Assembly: GCA_031291325.1 (NCBI GenBank)
Contig: JARLJG010000010.1
Location: 1 to 64,000, forward strand
DNA length: 64,000 nt
Reading direction: 5' to 3'
Source: Burkholderiaceae bacterium
Lineage (GTDB): Bacteria; Pseudomonadota; Gammaproteobacteria; Burkholderiales; Burkholderiaceae_D
Made by a program: the position numbers and the translations under genes. Below the pieces are notes generated by a model. That model was given only the letters and a program-made list of their open reading frames with translations, did not search any database and was not told the DNA's origin. The first letter of the stretch is position 1; every line of letters begins with the position of its first letter. This document shows, piece after piece, positions 14,308 through 23,629 of this stretch.

Positions 14308-14559
14308 ATGGCCCAGAAAAAAATTCAATCCAAGATCAAGCATAAGGTGGTGCTGCGCGTGCCGACCTTGATGGCCGAACACCACATTCGTTTTGTCACC
14401 GACCTGTGGAAGCTCTTGCTCGCGCAAGGGAAGGTGGAGATATCCCATTCGCAGTTGACGCGCGTGGTCAACAATACGGCGAACAAGCTGGACGTTGCCT
14501 TGCTGGAGGGATTGGCCGAGATCTTCGATTGTCCGATACCCGACCTGTTCGAGCGCTAG
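14308..14559 (+). CDS. XRE/Cro-type helix-turn-helix regulator
   Basis: 83 residues. After a basic start (MAQKKIQSKIKHKVVLRV) comes a compact helix-turn-helix: FVTDLWKLLLAQGKVEISHSQLTRVVNNTANKLDVALLEGLAEIF then CPIPDLFER, the layout of small Cro/CI-like proteins. The ATG at 14308 follows GAGGT by 10 bases. Palindromic sites rich in TTTGCA lie in the 100 bases upstream, consistent with autorepression. No toxin or phage gene lies downstream, so the regulated partner is probably the divergent small gene on the other strand. Confidence 0.8.
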   Translation: MAQKKIQSKIKHKVVLRVPTLMAEHHIRFVTDLWKLLLAQGKVEISHSQLTRVVNNTANKLDVALLEGLAEIFDCPIPDLFER

Positions 14560-14652
14560 CGTCGGAAATTCATTTCACGCCAGAACGATATCGCGCAGCA
14601 AATTGTCCAGCACGGAGAAATTCTGCTGTTCCTCCCTTTGGGGGCCACTTTT

Positions 14653-15408
14653 CTATTTGCGGTAACTGTCGTCAATCCGATCGAGCTTGCGCAGCAGCGC
14701 CGGCCAGACGAACGATCCGCCCAAGCCGCCGGTCTGCGTCCGCGCAACTTCGGCTATCCCATCCAGAATCTGCGGGTCAACTGTCGTCAACTCGCCGCCA
14801 GCCTGCGCGGAGAGCTGGATCTGGCACGTGCTTTCAAACAAGTACATGGCAAGAAAGGCGTCCGCGATGGATTTGCCGACTGTCAGCAAGCCGTGATTGC
14901 GCAGCATGAGGAAATCCGCCGTGCCGAGGTCGGCTTGCAGGCGCGGCTTTTCCTCGTCACGCACCGCCACGCCTTCGTAGTCGTGATAGCTTAGCGAACT
15001 TAATACGAAAGTCGATTGCTGCGAAATCGGCAGCACGCCATTTTTTTGCGCGCTGACAGCCACTCCGGCACGCGTATGCGTGTGCAACACGCACTGCACA
15101 TCTTCGCGCGCGGCATGGATGGCGCTGTGGATCACGAAGCCGGCGCGGTTTACGATGAACGGGGATTCATTGAGTTTGTTGCCGGCCTGGTCAACCATGA
15201 TCAACGACGATGCCGTTATCTCATCGAATAGCATGCCGTACGGATTGATCAGGAAATGATGTTCCGGCCCCGGGATGCGCGCGCTGATATGCGTAAAGAT
15301 CAGATCGCTCCAGCCGTAGGCGGCAACCAGGCGATAACAGGCGGCGAGGTTTACGCGCAACTGCCATTCTTCGGCGCTGACGACATTTTCCAACGAAGGG
15401 ATATTCAT
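14653..15408 (-). CDS. Class II aldolase/adducin family protein
   Basis: 251 residues from ATG 15408, preceded by AAGGAG at the right spacing; the open frame upstream to 15759 lacks this and is not coding-like. The family splits sugar phosphates or acts on related aldols with a zinc ion. Zinc ligands are visible in VLHTHTRAG and in LRNHGLLTVG. The DLIFTHISARIPG and FLINPYGMLFDEIT segments mark the adducin-head subgroup, often annotated for oxidative or aromatic metabolites and not for fuculose phosphate. It stands alone, with no sugar kinase nearby; the substrate is unknown. Confidence 0.85.
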   Translation of the reverse strand: MNIPSLENVVSAEEWQLRVNLAACYRLVAAYGWSDLIFTHISARIPGPEHHFLINPYGMLFDEITASSLIMVDQAGNKLNESPFIVNRAGFVIHSAIHAAREDVQCVLHTHTRAGVAVSAQKNGVLPISQQSTFVLSSLSYHDYEGVAVRDEEKPRLQADLGTADFLMLRNHGLLTVGKSIADAFLAMYLFESTCQIQLSAQAGGELTTVDPQILDGIAEVARTQTGGLGGSFVWPALLRKLDRIDDSYRK

Positions 15409-15878
15409 ATTTGTCTCCTTGTGTTTTATGTGCAGGCTGGTACAGCCTGATTGCACGATTTTGGGGATAGCTGGGCCTGACAGGCGCTTGATCTGCGATC
15501 TTGCGGGCAGTAGACAAGCCAGCATATTATCTGCCAAATTTGTCTTGCGCATCGTTGCTTGCGGGCAGATAAATTGATTTGCACGGATTGCCGAATAACC
15601 GAACCTTCGTCGGTTCAAATTCACCGATCGGCAAGGTCTCGGCATTGGCATCGAATGCCGGGCTATCGTAGAGTTCGCCGGATTCCCAGGTGCATGCAGA
15701 ATAAGGGCTATCCCTGAATCGATCGCGCCTATTTTTGTTCGGCCCGCGCTGATCGCCACGGGAGGGTGCGATCAGCCGGCAGAGCGCGAGCGAAGTATTA
15801 TTTCGGCATCGCTGGTATTTGGGGACGCCCCTGGCGCCCCCGGAGCACGGTTTTTGTCGCTGCGGCGCACCGCCGCCT
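15409..15878 (-). other. Intergenic region with a possible gene remnant
   Basis: A 470-base gap. On the minus strand about 15530-15695 encodes ESGELYDSPAFDANAETLP, then EFEPTKVRLFGNPCKSIYLP and a stop at 15527, protein-like but without a start or recognisable family. The final 20 bases hold the ribosome site of the aldolase gene. Nothing else is evident. Confidence 0.35.
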
Positions 15879-17510
15879 TTAAAACTCTTCCCAGTCGGAC
15901 GAGCCACTGGTTGGCGCATCCAGTGCAATCGCCTTTACCGGCTTGCCTTTCGCTGGAGTAGTTACCCGGGCGGTCATAGTCGGTGCAGAGTGACTGGCGC
16001 CCAATTTGAACACCGACAGAACACTGCTCAGTTGTTCGGCCTGATCGCGCAGCGCTTCCGCGGCCGCCGACGCTTCTTCAACCAGCGCCGAGTTCTGTTG
16101 CGTCATGCTGTCGATGCTTTCGATCGCGTGCCCGATGCTTTCGATGCCGCCGGATTGTTCCTTGCTGGCCGAAGTGATGTTGGCCATGATATCGGCAACT
16201 TTCTTGACCGATGCCACGATATCGCCCATGGTCACGCCAGCCTCGTCGACCAGTTTGGAGCCGACACCGATCTTGGCAACCGAGTCGCCGATCAATTCCT
16301 TGATTTCCTTGGCTGCGTTGGCGCTGCGTTGCGCGAGGTTGCGCACTTCGGTCGCCACCACGGCAAAGCCGCGACCCTGCTCGCCGGCTCTGGCTGCTTC
16401 CACTGCGGCGTTAAGCGCCAGGATATTGGTCTGGAATGCGATGCCGTCGATGACGGCGATAATTTCGACGATCTTCTTTGCCGAGCTATTGATGGCGCCC
16501 ATCGTCGTCACAACTTCATGCACGATGTTGCCGCCTTGGGTGGCGATGCTCGATGCCGACAGAACCAGCGTATTTGCCTGATTGGCATTGTTGGCGTTTT
16601 CCCGCACCGTGGCAGTCAGCGTTTCCATGGAACGAGCGGTCTCGTCGACGCTGCCGGCCTGCGATTCAGTGCGCGCGGCCAGATCGGCATTGCCGGCGGC
16701 AATTTCGCAACTGGCGACATTGATGGTTTCGGCAGACATCTTGATCTCGGACACCATGGTGCCCAATTTGTCGCGCATTTCCTTCAATGCCAGCAACAGG
16801 CTGGCGCTATCTTTCGGGTCGGTGCCGATTTCCATCGACAAATCGCCGTCCGCCACGGCGCGCGCAATTTCGCGGGCATATTCCGGCTCGCCACCCAATT
16901 GCTGCCAGATTGCCCGCACTACGAAAAAGGAAACGCCGACCAGCGTGCCGATCACAACCACCGCCACTGCAATGCTGCTGAACAGCACTTGACGCACGCT
17001 GGCTTCACTTTGCGCAATACCCAACTTGAATTGGTTTTGCGCATTCTCGTTGGTTTTGACCAGGTCCGCATTCAATAGCGCCAGCGCGCTTTGCATGCTC
17101 GCCACTGCTGCCTGGCCGTCGCCCTTGTCCAATTCCAGCATGATACGGGCGGAACTCAGAGCCGGCCCGTAATAGGCGTCGAATTCCTTGGCCAATCGGC
17201 TGCCGTTTTCGCGCTGGCCGTCGATTTCGCCAAACTTGGCCAGTTTGGCGCGCAATTTATTGGCTTGCTCGCCCACCTGGCTAAGGCGATTCTTGTCGCC
17301 TTCGGTCACGGCATCGCGTAGAGCATCGGATATGGCGCTCACGTCCAGCGTCAACGCCTTTGCTGAATCGAGTACCGGGTAGTCCACCGTTTCCGTGGTG
17401 CGGATGGACGTCAATGCGTTGGTAACCAGATAGGTACTAACCGCAAGACCCAGGCCGAACACCAACGTTGAGATGACTGGCAATGCCCAAATTTTACGTT
17501 TGATGCTCAT
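15879..17510 (-). CDS. Methyl-accepting chemotaxis protein
   Basis: 543 residues from ATG 17510 (MSIKRK), with GAGG upstream; an earlier TTG is less likely. Layout: transmembrane helix near residues 8-30, periplasmic four-helix sensor of about 140 residues, second helix ([21 protein letters not shown]), HAMP, then the signalling hairpin with [20 protein letters not shown] and [19 protein letters not shown]. It ends in DWEEF, which resembles the C-terminal pentapeptide that tethers CheR and CheB. It is third in line with a porin and a phosphate-binding-like protein on the same strand; the latter may present a ligand to it. Confidence 0.93.
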   Translation of the reverse strand: MSIKRKIWALPVISTLVFGLGLAVSTYLVTNALTSIRTTETVDYPVLDSAKALTLDVSAISDALRDAVTEGDKNRLSQVGEQANKLRAKLAKFGEIDGQRENGSRLAKEFDAYYGPALSSARIMLELDKGDGQAAVASMQSALALLNADLVKTNENAQNQFKLGIAQSEASVRQVLFSSIAVAVVVIGTLVGVSFFVVRAIWQQLGGEPEYAREIARAVADGDLSMEIGTDPKDSASLLLALKEMRDKLGTMVSEIKMSAETINVASCEIAAGNADLAARTESQAGSVDETARSMETLTATVRENANNANQANTLVLSASSIATQGGNIVHEVVTTMGAINSSAKKIVEIIAVIDGIAFQTNILALNAAVEAARAGEQGRGFAVVATEVRNLAQRSANAAKEIKELIGDSVAKIGVGSKLVDEAGVTMGDIVASVKKVADIMANITSASKEQSGGIESIGHAIESIDSMTQQNSALVEEASAAAEALRDQAEQLSSVLSVFKLGASHSAPTMTARVTTPAKGKPVKAIALDAPTSGSSDWEEF

Positions 17511-17640
17511 TCTGAGCCTCTTCAAAAAAATAATTGCCGGGAATCACCCGCACGACGCGTGGCGAAGCGCTCGATCGGACGCGCTCGCCGCTGGCGGTCG
17601 TATGGCTTGTCCCGGCGCAAGCCATGCGGGTATGCGAAGA

Positions 17641-18075
17641 CTACTTAACGGTCAACAACACCTTCACCGTGGCGTCAACCGCGCTTTTGTCGATATAGCC
17701 GACGATGTTCGGATTGCCAGCCACCAGGCTTTTGACTGCCGCGTTGTCGCCGGCTTCCTTCGGCGGCTGTCCTTTGCCGCTGAAAATCTGCTTGGACCAA
17801 TAGGCCTTCAACTGCGCGGTGCTCTTGCCGACTGCTTTGGAATAAAATAATTCCCTAGCCGGAGAACCGTCCGGTTGATCCACCGGAACAGCTTGCCCAC
17901 CGCCCGGCAGCGTGTTGGCTTTTCCCAAAAATATATCGGATGCCTGTTCTTCAGTAAGCGCAGTTGCGGCGCTTTTTGCGGAAACGACGACGACCACATC
18001 GGCTGCCGCTGGCAGCGAGGCGGCAAATAATCCGGCAACGAATACAGCGGTAGCCATGTTGTGTGTAATTTGCAT
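17641..18075 (-). CDS. Small PstS-like phosphate/substrate-binding domain protein
   Basis: 144 residues with a signal peptide (MQITHNMATAVFVAGLFAA, cleavage near AAAD). The mature part DVVVVVSAKSAATALTEEQA, IFLGKANTLPGGGQAVPVDQ and LKAYWSKQIFSGKGQPP is the short PBP-like domain found in betaproteobacterial proteins annotated as phosphate ABC transporter substrate-binding. At half the PstS length it is a one-domain version and no permease genes follow, so true transport is doubtful. GAGGG precedes the ATG. It lies 14 bases after the porin gene and 130 bases before the chemoreceptor gene. Confidence 0.8.
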   Translation of the reverse strand: MQITHNMATAVFVAGLFAASLPAAADVVVVVSAKSAATALTEEQASDIFLGKANTLPGGGQAVPVDQPDGSPARELFYSKAVGKSTAQLKAYWSKQIFSGKGQPPKEAGDNAAVKSLVAGNPNIVGYIDKSAVDATVKVLLTVK

Positions 18076-18089
18076 AATTATTCCCTCGC

Positions 18090-19226
18090 TTAGAATACGT
18101 AATCGACAGCAACGCTGAACACGGTGACTGGCTGCGTGACCGGACTGCCCGCGGGCGGCGCTCCGGGAGGGCCAGGCAGCAAGGGAGTTGCGAAACTGAC
18201 GCCCGCTGTGCCATCGGTGTTGACGCGCTCGATCTGAAACTTGAGCGCCGCCGATTTCCATGCATCCCAGCGCATGCCGAGCGCAAGCGTCGACTGACTA
18301 CCGTTCAAATGGACCGGGTATCCGGGCGTCTTGGGTTTCTCGCTGGCATACGACACGTAGGGCAGTATCGAGTTGAACCGATAACCGCCAAGCACGTACC
18401 AGCCGTCAGCGTTGACGAGGCTTCCGTTATTGGCGGAGCGACGGGTCACGAACTCAGCCTGGGTCACCACGTTGTCGCGGTCGACTATGGCGCCGATACC
18501 AGTGAAGGCATAGTGATCGCTCCCCCCAGGGAGTTGCACATCTCCTTCGATCCGACCTATGCGCAACGTCGCCCATTCGGTTTCCCACTGAAGGTTCAAG
18601 CCCTTGACGTTATTCACGGTAGCCACCGTCCCTCCGGCCCCGTAGAAGAAACTCGTGCCCGCCAGCGCCGTGACGTCCAGTTTAGTGGAGGCGATCGGCA
18701 GGTGGTAGCTCACATCCACGCCTTGCAGCCGCTCCAGCAAAGCCAAGCCATACACCTCGTTGGGTGGACGCAGCCAAGTGTTGGCATAACCGACGTTGCG
18801 GAAATCCGAGATCGCGAACATCGGCAGGTCCGTACGGCCAGCGCGGATCGACAGGCCCTCGAAAGGTTGAAGTTTTAAGAAGGCCCACTCGGCGTCAGTG
18901 GTGATGTAGTTTTTGTCGCCGCGCTCCATACTGAGCACCTGCACGGTGCCCGACAACCAGCTGGTTGCAACGCCGGTCAGTTGCAGGCCGAGATTGGAGT
19001 CGACATTGAAATCGGGATTTTTGTTCGCGCCGCCAGGCTGGCGGTCGCGTATATATTCTCCCGCGTTGGAACTTGTTTGCGCCTCGCCCAGTGTGCCGAA
19101 GCCGCTATACGAAAACATGTTGCTAGCGTCGTCGGCATGCGCTGCGCCAGCGGCCAGTGCTAGCGCCAGCGGCAATGCCTTCAAGCTTGCCGCGCAAATT
19201 GTCGACTTTATTCTGAGTGTATTCAT
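18090..19226 (-). CDS. Outer membrane porin-like protein
   Basis: 378 residues. Signal peptide to about residue 31 (ALAAGAAHA-DD), then SMFSYSGFGTLG-type first strand and repeated amphipathic strands (WATLRIGRIEGDV, WYVLGGYRFNSILPYVSYA, LALGMRWDAWKSAALKFQIER), ending in the typical C-terminal VFSVAVDYVF. GGAGG precedes the ATG. It heads a reverse operon with the PBP-like protein and the chemoreceptor, suggesting entry and sensing of the same anion or organic acid. The loop GPPGAPPAG near the end is unusual but short. Confidence 0.85.
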   Translation of the reverse strand: MNTLRIKSTICAASLKALPLALALAAGAAHADDASNMFSYSGFGTLGEAQTSSNAGEYIRDRQPGGANKNPDFNVDSNLGLQLTGVATSWLSGTVQVLSMERGDKNYITTDAEWAFLKLQPFEGLSIRAGRTDLPMFAISDFRNVGYANTWLRPPNEVYGLALLERLQGVDVSYHLPIASTKLDVTALAGTSFFYGAGGTVATVNNVKGLNLQWETEWATLRIGRIEGDVQLPGGSDHYAFTGIGAIVDRDNVVTQAEFVTRRSANNGSLVNADGWYVLGGYRFNSILPYVSYASEKPKTPGYPVHLNGSQSTLALGMRWDAWKSAALKFQIERVNTDGTAGVSFATPLLPGPPGAPPAGSPVTQPVTVFSVAVDYVF

Positions 19227-19468
19227 TGTGACCTCCAGTGACCTTCAATGGTGTTTAAACGGGTAAAAGCAAAGAAACAAAAATCGCCGAAAACGCCGCG
19301 CTTTCCACGATGCGCTTCCCGTAAAATCATCTCGATCGATGCATGCGCGCCGGTGGCAAACGACTATCGCCAGCAGAGCTCGATTTCACAACTCGCTCCA
19401 CTTGGTGAGCCAATTGCGGTGCGCCGCAATGTCGTGCAGTCGAGTTGGGCAAGCCTGCAATTAATTCG

Positions 19469-19499
19469 TTGCAAATTGCAATAATTGCAATAAGCGCAA
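19469..19499. promoter_or_regulatory. ATTGCAAT repeat cluster in the porin upstream region
   Basis: TTGCAAATTGCAATAATTGC continues into AATAAGCGCAA, giving overlapping TTGCAA half-sites about 240 bases before the porin start. It looks like an operator array. A separate perfect palindrome TTGTTGCG-gtcg-CGCAACAA lies at 19759-19778. The rest of 19227-19900 holds no gene that I can support. Confidence 0.35.
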
Positions 19500-19900
19500 C
19501 AAATTTGCCCATGGCAAAACAACACAAGAGAACTGATTTTTTGGGGGAATGCGCGGCGGGATTTGGCCGACTTGAAAACGTGCCGGTCGCAGGAATCGGG
19601 CGGCTGGGCTTAGGAAGCGGAAGATTTTCGCCGAACTTCTCCGGTCGGCATATTGGCCACCCCGGAAAAATGATTTGTTAGATCAGCAGAATCTCCTAGT
19701 ACGAAAAAATTATACCTCAAATTTTCCGTATGGAAATTAATTTGCGGAATTTAACTATTTGTTGCGGTCGCGCAACAATGTAGTATCCCGACGGTGAGAT
19801 TGTCAAAAAGGAGTCGCCGAAAAGATCAGGTTACCTCAAAGACGGCAACCCGACCTTCATGGTTCGGCATAGCGCTACACAACCACGTGCAAGCCCATAT

Positions 19901-20938
19901 TCAGTTGTTCGTGCCTGCGTTATCGGGCGACGGGCATTGAACTTGTTGTTCAATGGCGCCAAAAATGCTTTTTCCATCCCGATCCAGCATTTCAATGCGG
20001 ACCGTATCGCCAAATATCAAGAAGGGGGTTTGCGGCTTCCCCGTCTCGATCGTCTCATACATGCGCACCTCGGCCAGGCAACAATAGCCGACGCCGCCAG
20101 TGGCGATCGACGAGCCGTGCAGTCCCCCTTGCTTATTGGACACAGTACCGGATCCGATGATGGAGCCTGCTTCAATTTCCCTGGTCTTGGCAACATGGGC
20201 AATCAATTGCGGGAAATTGAACACCATGTCGCTTCCTGCATCCGGTCGGCCAAACATCTGGCCATTGATGTGCACAGTCAAGGGGCGATGCACTCTGCCG
20301 TCGTGCCAATCCGCGCCCAGCTCGTCGGGCGTGATGGCGATCGGGCTAAACGCAGTCGCCGGCTTTGATTGCAGAAATCCAAAGCCCTTGGCCAGTTCCG
20401 CCGGGATCAGGTTGCGCAGGGACACATCGTTGGCAAGCATCAGCAACCGGATTGCCGGTGCGCATTGATCGCTGCCGGCTCCCATTTTCACGTCGCCGGT
20501 GATGACGGCGACTTCCGCTTCCAGGTCGATGCCCCATTCTTCGGTCAGCGCGTAGATTGCGTCAAACGGCCCGACAAAGGAGTCCGATCCACCTTGGTAC
20601 ATCAGCGGGTCGGTCCAAAATTCCGGCGGCAATTCCGCGTGGCGTGCCCGGCGCACCAATTCCACGTGGTTCACGTAGGCCGAGCCGTCCGCCCATTGAT
20701 AGGCGCGAGGCAGGGGCGAGTGACATTTGCGCGGGTCGAATACTTCGGCGCCGGGCGAGGCATCGCGGTTGAGCGCTTCATACACCTGTTGCAGTTGCGG
20801 TTCGCAAATATCCCATGCGTCCAGCGCCGCCTGCAGCGTGCGTGCGATGGCCGGCACCGCGCGGCAATGGGTCAGCGCGCGATTGACCACCACCAGCGTG
20901 CCGTCGCGTCCGCCGTGTTTTAGGGTAGCAAGTTTCAC
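19901..20938 (-). CDS. Fumarylacetoacetate hydrolase (FAH) family protein
   Basis: 345 residues, GTG start overlapping the stop of the VOC gene (GTGA). The C-terminal FAH domain has the metal-site acidic residues in EWGIDLEAEVAVITGD and the family segment GSIIGSGTVSNKQGG. The N-terminal region (VFDPRKCHSPLPRAYQWADG, VELVRRARHAELPPEFWTDPLMYQG) matches full-length fumarylacetoacetase-like proteins of about 330 residues. Such enzymes cleave beta-diketo acids made by ring fission of aromatics. As the last gene of the cluster it would release central metabolites from the ring-cleavage product. Confidence 0.88.
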   Translation of the reverse strand: MKLATLKHGGRDGTLVVVNRALTHCRAVPAIARTLQAALDAWDICEPQLQQVYEALNRDASPGAEVFDPRKCHSPLPRAYQWADGSAYVNHVELVRRARHAELPPEFWTDPLMYQGGSDSFVGPFDAIYALTEEWGIDLEAEVAVITGDVKMGAGSDQCAPAIRLLMLANDVSLRNLIPAELAKGFGFLQSKPATAFSPIAITPDELGADWHDGRVHRPLTVHINGQMFGRPDAGSDMVFNFPQLIAHVAKTREIEAGSIIGSGTVSNKQGGLHGSSIATGGVGYCCLAEVRMYETIETGKPQTPFLIFGDTVRIEMLDRDGKSIFGAIEQQVQCPSPDNAGTNN

Positions 20939-21480
20939 GCTGATTCTCCGGCGTAGCTGTTATCGTGCATCCAGCGCGCGTGGTTGGGCGCTTTCTTGGT
21001 CAAGGCCCATTCGTCGAGCATTGCCCACTTGACCTCGTCGAGCATCTTGGACATCTTCGGGGTGCCGGTATTGACTGCCAATTCCAGACGATGACCGCTG
21101 GGATCGAAGAAGTAGATGGACTTGAAAATCGTGTGATCGGTTGGTCCCACCACGTTGATGCCATCGGCTTCCAATTTGGCCTTGGTGTCCATCATCTCGT
21201 CGATGGTTTCGACCTGCAGCGCAAGATGTTGTGTCCATTCCGGCGTATTGACATCGCGCCCCATCGGCGGCTTGGTCGGCAACTCGAAGAAGGCCAAAAC
21301 ATTGCCGTCGCCGGCATCGAGAAACACATGCATATACGGATCCGGTTCCTTGGTCGACGGCACTTGGTCCTCGGCGATGGCCAGGATGAAATCCATATTG
21401 AGATACTTGCCGTACCACTCGACGGTCTTTTTTGCGTCGACGCAGCGATACGCGACGTGGTGAATTTTCTTGATTTTCAT
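20935..21480 (-). CDS. VOC superfamily protein (glyoxalase/extradiol dioxygenase type)
   Basis: 181 residues from ATG 21480 with GGAG upstream. Two beta-alpha-beta-beta-beta modules are visible: KIHHVAYRCVDAKKTVEWYG with a His, FLDAGDGNVLAFFELP with a Glu, then WTQHLALQVETIDEMMDTK and FFDPSGHRLELAVN with the second His and Glu. The His-Glu-His-Glu set is that of metal-dependent VOC enzymes. Beside a FAD monooxygenase and an FAH hydrolase it could be the ring-cleaving dioxygenase or an isomerase of the pathway. The start of the gene follows the DUF2783 gene across a MITE-like element. Confidence 0.85.
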   Translation of the reverse strand: MKIKKIHHVAYRCVDAKKTVEWYGKYLNMDFILAIAEDQVPSTKEPDPYMHVFLDAGDGNVLAFFELPTKPPMGRDVNTPEWTQHLALQVETIDEMMDTKAKLEADGINVVGPTDHTIFKSIYFFDPSGHRLELAVNTGTPKMSKMLDEVKWAMLDEWALTKKAPNHARWMHDNSYAGESA

Positions 21481-21535
21481 GAGAGTCTCCAAGGACAGTT
21501 CTTCCTGATGTTTAGTTTAAAGGTTCATCCGAGTA

Positions 21536-21693
21536 TTTTGTGGGTAAGAACGTCAGCATAACCCACCGTCTTCCCCGCGAAGGCGGGGACCCATACGGAA
21601 TTCGCCCGACTTGCCTCACTATGGATTCCCGCTTTCGCGGGAACGACGAGGTCTTTACCAAACTTGCGCAAATGCGCTTCCTTACCCACAAAA
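21536..21693. mobile_element. MITE-like element, copy 1
   Basis: 158 bp bounded by perfect 13-bp inverted ends TTTTGTGGGTAAG (21536-21548) and CTTACCCACAAAA (21681-21693). Inside are two outward palindromic units, TTCCCCGCGAAGGCGGGGA near 21571 and TTCCCGCTTTCGCGGGAA near 21626. No open frame. Copy 3 at 62136 matches it in inverted orientation over the whole length, and copy 2 is near 46845. Confidence 0.75.
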
Positions 21694-21710
21694 AAGTCGG
21701 AACAACCAGT

Positions 21711-21935
21711 TTAAATATCTTCTCGGGCTAGGCGCAGCGCCGTGCGCAGGACCTGGATATCACCGATATGATTGGCTAATAATAATATCAATTTCGCATT
21801 CAATAAGGCGCTTTGTTCGTCCGACAAGTCGCCATGCGTGTCGATCAGCGCTTCGTAAAAGTCGTCGCCGGGCGAGAATTCACGGAAATAACGTTTGCCG
21901 GGTTCACGGAAATTCGGCTCCAGAATCAGTGTCAT
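21711..21935 (-). CDS. DUF2783 domain protein
   Basis: 74 residues. The sequence DDFYEALIDTHGDLSDEQSA followed by LLNAKLILLLANHIGD is the DUF2783 signature. Genes of this family usually follow FAD-dependent aromatic monooxygenase genes, as here: it starts 12 bases after the monooxygenase stop. The protein is helical and small; a role as an accessory to the monooxygenase is inferred from constant neighbourhood and not from known biochemistry. Confidence 0.85.
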   Translation of the reverse strand: MTLILEPNFREPGKRYFREFSPGDDFYEALIDTHGDLSDEQSALLNAKLILLLANHIGDIQVLRTALRLAREDI

Positions 21936-21947
21936 GATGGTTTCCTG

Positions 21948-23612
21948 TCAGAGGTTGCAAGTGGCACGGGCCAGCGCGTGTTGCACGCGGACAGGGTCGA
22001 GCGTGCGCCAGCGCGCGGCGACGTGCTGATCCGGGCGCGCAAGGTAATAGGTTCCCTCTTGCGCATCGTAGCGCCTGGCGATTGCGCCGCTGGTATCGTG
22101 CAAGACTTTGGCGTTCACTGCCTGGCCCGGCTGGCGCGCCACCACCAGCGCTTCAATCGGCATTTTGCCATCGGCCAGCGACGCGAATTGCGCCAAAATG
22201 CTATCTGGAATCGCTGCCGCGTCATCGCAGAAATACAAGCCTTGGAAACGGTTGCCGAGCTGATCGATCAACCAACCGTCTTGGGTGCCGACTTTGATCG
22301 GGCCGTCGTCCATCGGCGCGCCGGGCACCATGTCCCCGGAAAATTGATCCGTGTCGGGCGTATTGAGGCGGGAATTTTCCAAGATGGCCGGCACCGACAG
22401 CCGTCCCGAGTTGACCAGCTTGCGGGCAAATGCATGCTTGTCCGCCAGGTTCAACACGGCGTTGCGGAAGGTCTTGCTGGTCTTGCTTTTGGGTGTGATG
22501 AAATCGGTCGAACGGGTCGAATTCATCAGATTTTCGTCAGCGGCGAAACAACGCTCGTCCGAATAGGTGTCGAGCAGCCGGTCGGGCGCTTTGCCGTCCA
22601 TCACCAGTTTGAGCTTCCAGACCAGATTGTCGGTGTCCTGCAAGCCGGAATTGGCGCCGCGCGCGCCGAACGGCGATACTTGATGCGCGGCGTCGCCGAC
22701 GAACAGGCATTTGCCGTGCCGGAAGCTGCTCATGCGGCGACACTGGAAGGTATATACGCTGACCCATTCCAGTTCGAATTCGCGCTCATCGCCCAGCATC
22801 GCTTTGATGCGCGGAATCACGTTTTCCGGTTTTTTCTCTTCCACCGGATCGGCATCCCAGCCGAGTTGGAAATCGATGCGCCAGACATTGTCGGCTTCGC
22901 GATGCAACAGCACCGACTGGTTCGGGTGGAACGGCGGGTCGAACCAGAACCAGCGTTCCGCCGGAAAGTCGGCCTTCATCACGACATCGGCGATCAAGAA
23001 GCGATCGGTAAAAATCTTGCCTTCGGTTTCCAGTCCCAGCATATTGCGGATCGGGCTGCGCGCGCCGTCGGCCACGATCAGCCAGTCTGCTTCGATCTGA
23101 TAGGTGCCGTCCGGTGTTTCGACCGTCAATTTGACGCCGCTTTCTTGTTCCTGGACCGATACGACCTTGTTCTTCCAGCGCATCGACACCCCCGCTGCGA
23201 GCGCCCGCTGCACCATGTAATCTTCCAGGTAATACTGTTGAAGATTGACCATGCCCGGACGCTTCTGGCCGTCTTCCGGCTGCAGATTGAAGCTGAACAC
23301 TTCGTCCTCGCGGAAGAAGGTGCGGCCGACATTCCAGCTCACGCCTTTTTCCATGACCGGGTCGCCGCAGCCCAGCCGGTCCAATACTTCGATTGCCCGC
23401 TTGGCGTAGCAAAGGCCGCGCGAGCCCACCGACACGGTGTCGTCGTCGTCGAGCAAGAGCACCGGAATGTTCTGCATGCGGCAATCGATGGCCGCCGCCA
23501 GTCCCGCCGGCCCCGCGCCGACCACCACCACCGGGTAGCGTCGCATCGCGCCGCTGCCGATTTCATCCGGCACGGTATAGGGAAATTTTGAATAGCTATA
23601 GGTCTTTTGCAT
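21948..23612 (-). CDS. FAD-dependent aromatic-ring monooxygenase (PheA/TfdB/MhpA family)
   Basis: 554 residues. Class A flavoprotein hydroxylase: dinucleotide-binding VVVGAGPAGLAAAIDC near residue 29, the DGARSPIR motif that contacts FAD and NAD(P)H, and the FAD-ribityl motif GDAAHQVSPFGARGANSG. The C-terminal thioredoxin-like domain of phenol hydroxylase relatives is present (LIDQLGNRFQGLYFCDDAA). These enzymes use NAD(P)H and oxygen to hydroxylate phenolic rings. GGAGACGAC precedes ATG 23612; the open frame upstream to 24158 overlaps the MFS gene and is rejected. It is the key catalytic gene of the cluster. The exact aromatic substrate cannot be read from the sequence. Confidence 0.92.
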   Translation of the reverse strand: MQKTYSYSKFPYTVPDEIGSGAMRRYPVVVVGAGPAGLAAAIDCRMQNIPVLLLDDDDTVSVGSRGLCYAKRAIEVLDRLGCGDPVMEKGVSWNVGRTFFREDEVFSFNLQPEDGQKRPGMVNLQQYYLEDYMVQRALAAGVSMRWKNKVVSVQEQESGVKLTVETPDGTYQIEADWLIVADGARSPIRNMLGLETEGKIFTDRFLIADVVMKADFPAERWFWFDPPFHPNQSVLLHREADNVWRIDFQLGWDADPVEEKKPENVIPRIKAMLGDEREFELEWVSVYTFQCRRMSSFRHGKCLFVGDAAHQVSPFGARGANSGLQDTDNLVWKLKLVMDGKAPDRLLDTYSDERCFAADENLMNSTRSTDFITPKSKTSKTFRNAVLNLADKHAFARKLVNSGRLSVPAILENSRLNTPDTDQFSGDMVPGAPMDDGPIKVGTQDGWLIDQLGNRFQGLYFCDDAAAIPDSILAQFASLADGKMPIEALVVARQPGQAVNAKVLHDTSGAIARRYDAQEGTYYLARPDQHVAARWRTLDPVRVQHALARATCNL

Positions 23613-23629
23613 GTCGTCTCCTGCGCCGG

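Noticed and set aside
8000-14600. Integrated prophage or ICE
   Set aside because: No integrase, structural gene or clear attachment site is visible; accessory origin rests only on content.
21813-23591. 592-codon plus frame antisense to the FAD monooxygenase
   Set aside because: It is a shadow frame in GC-rich DNA; the monooxygenase on the other strand has clear motifs over the whole length.
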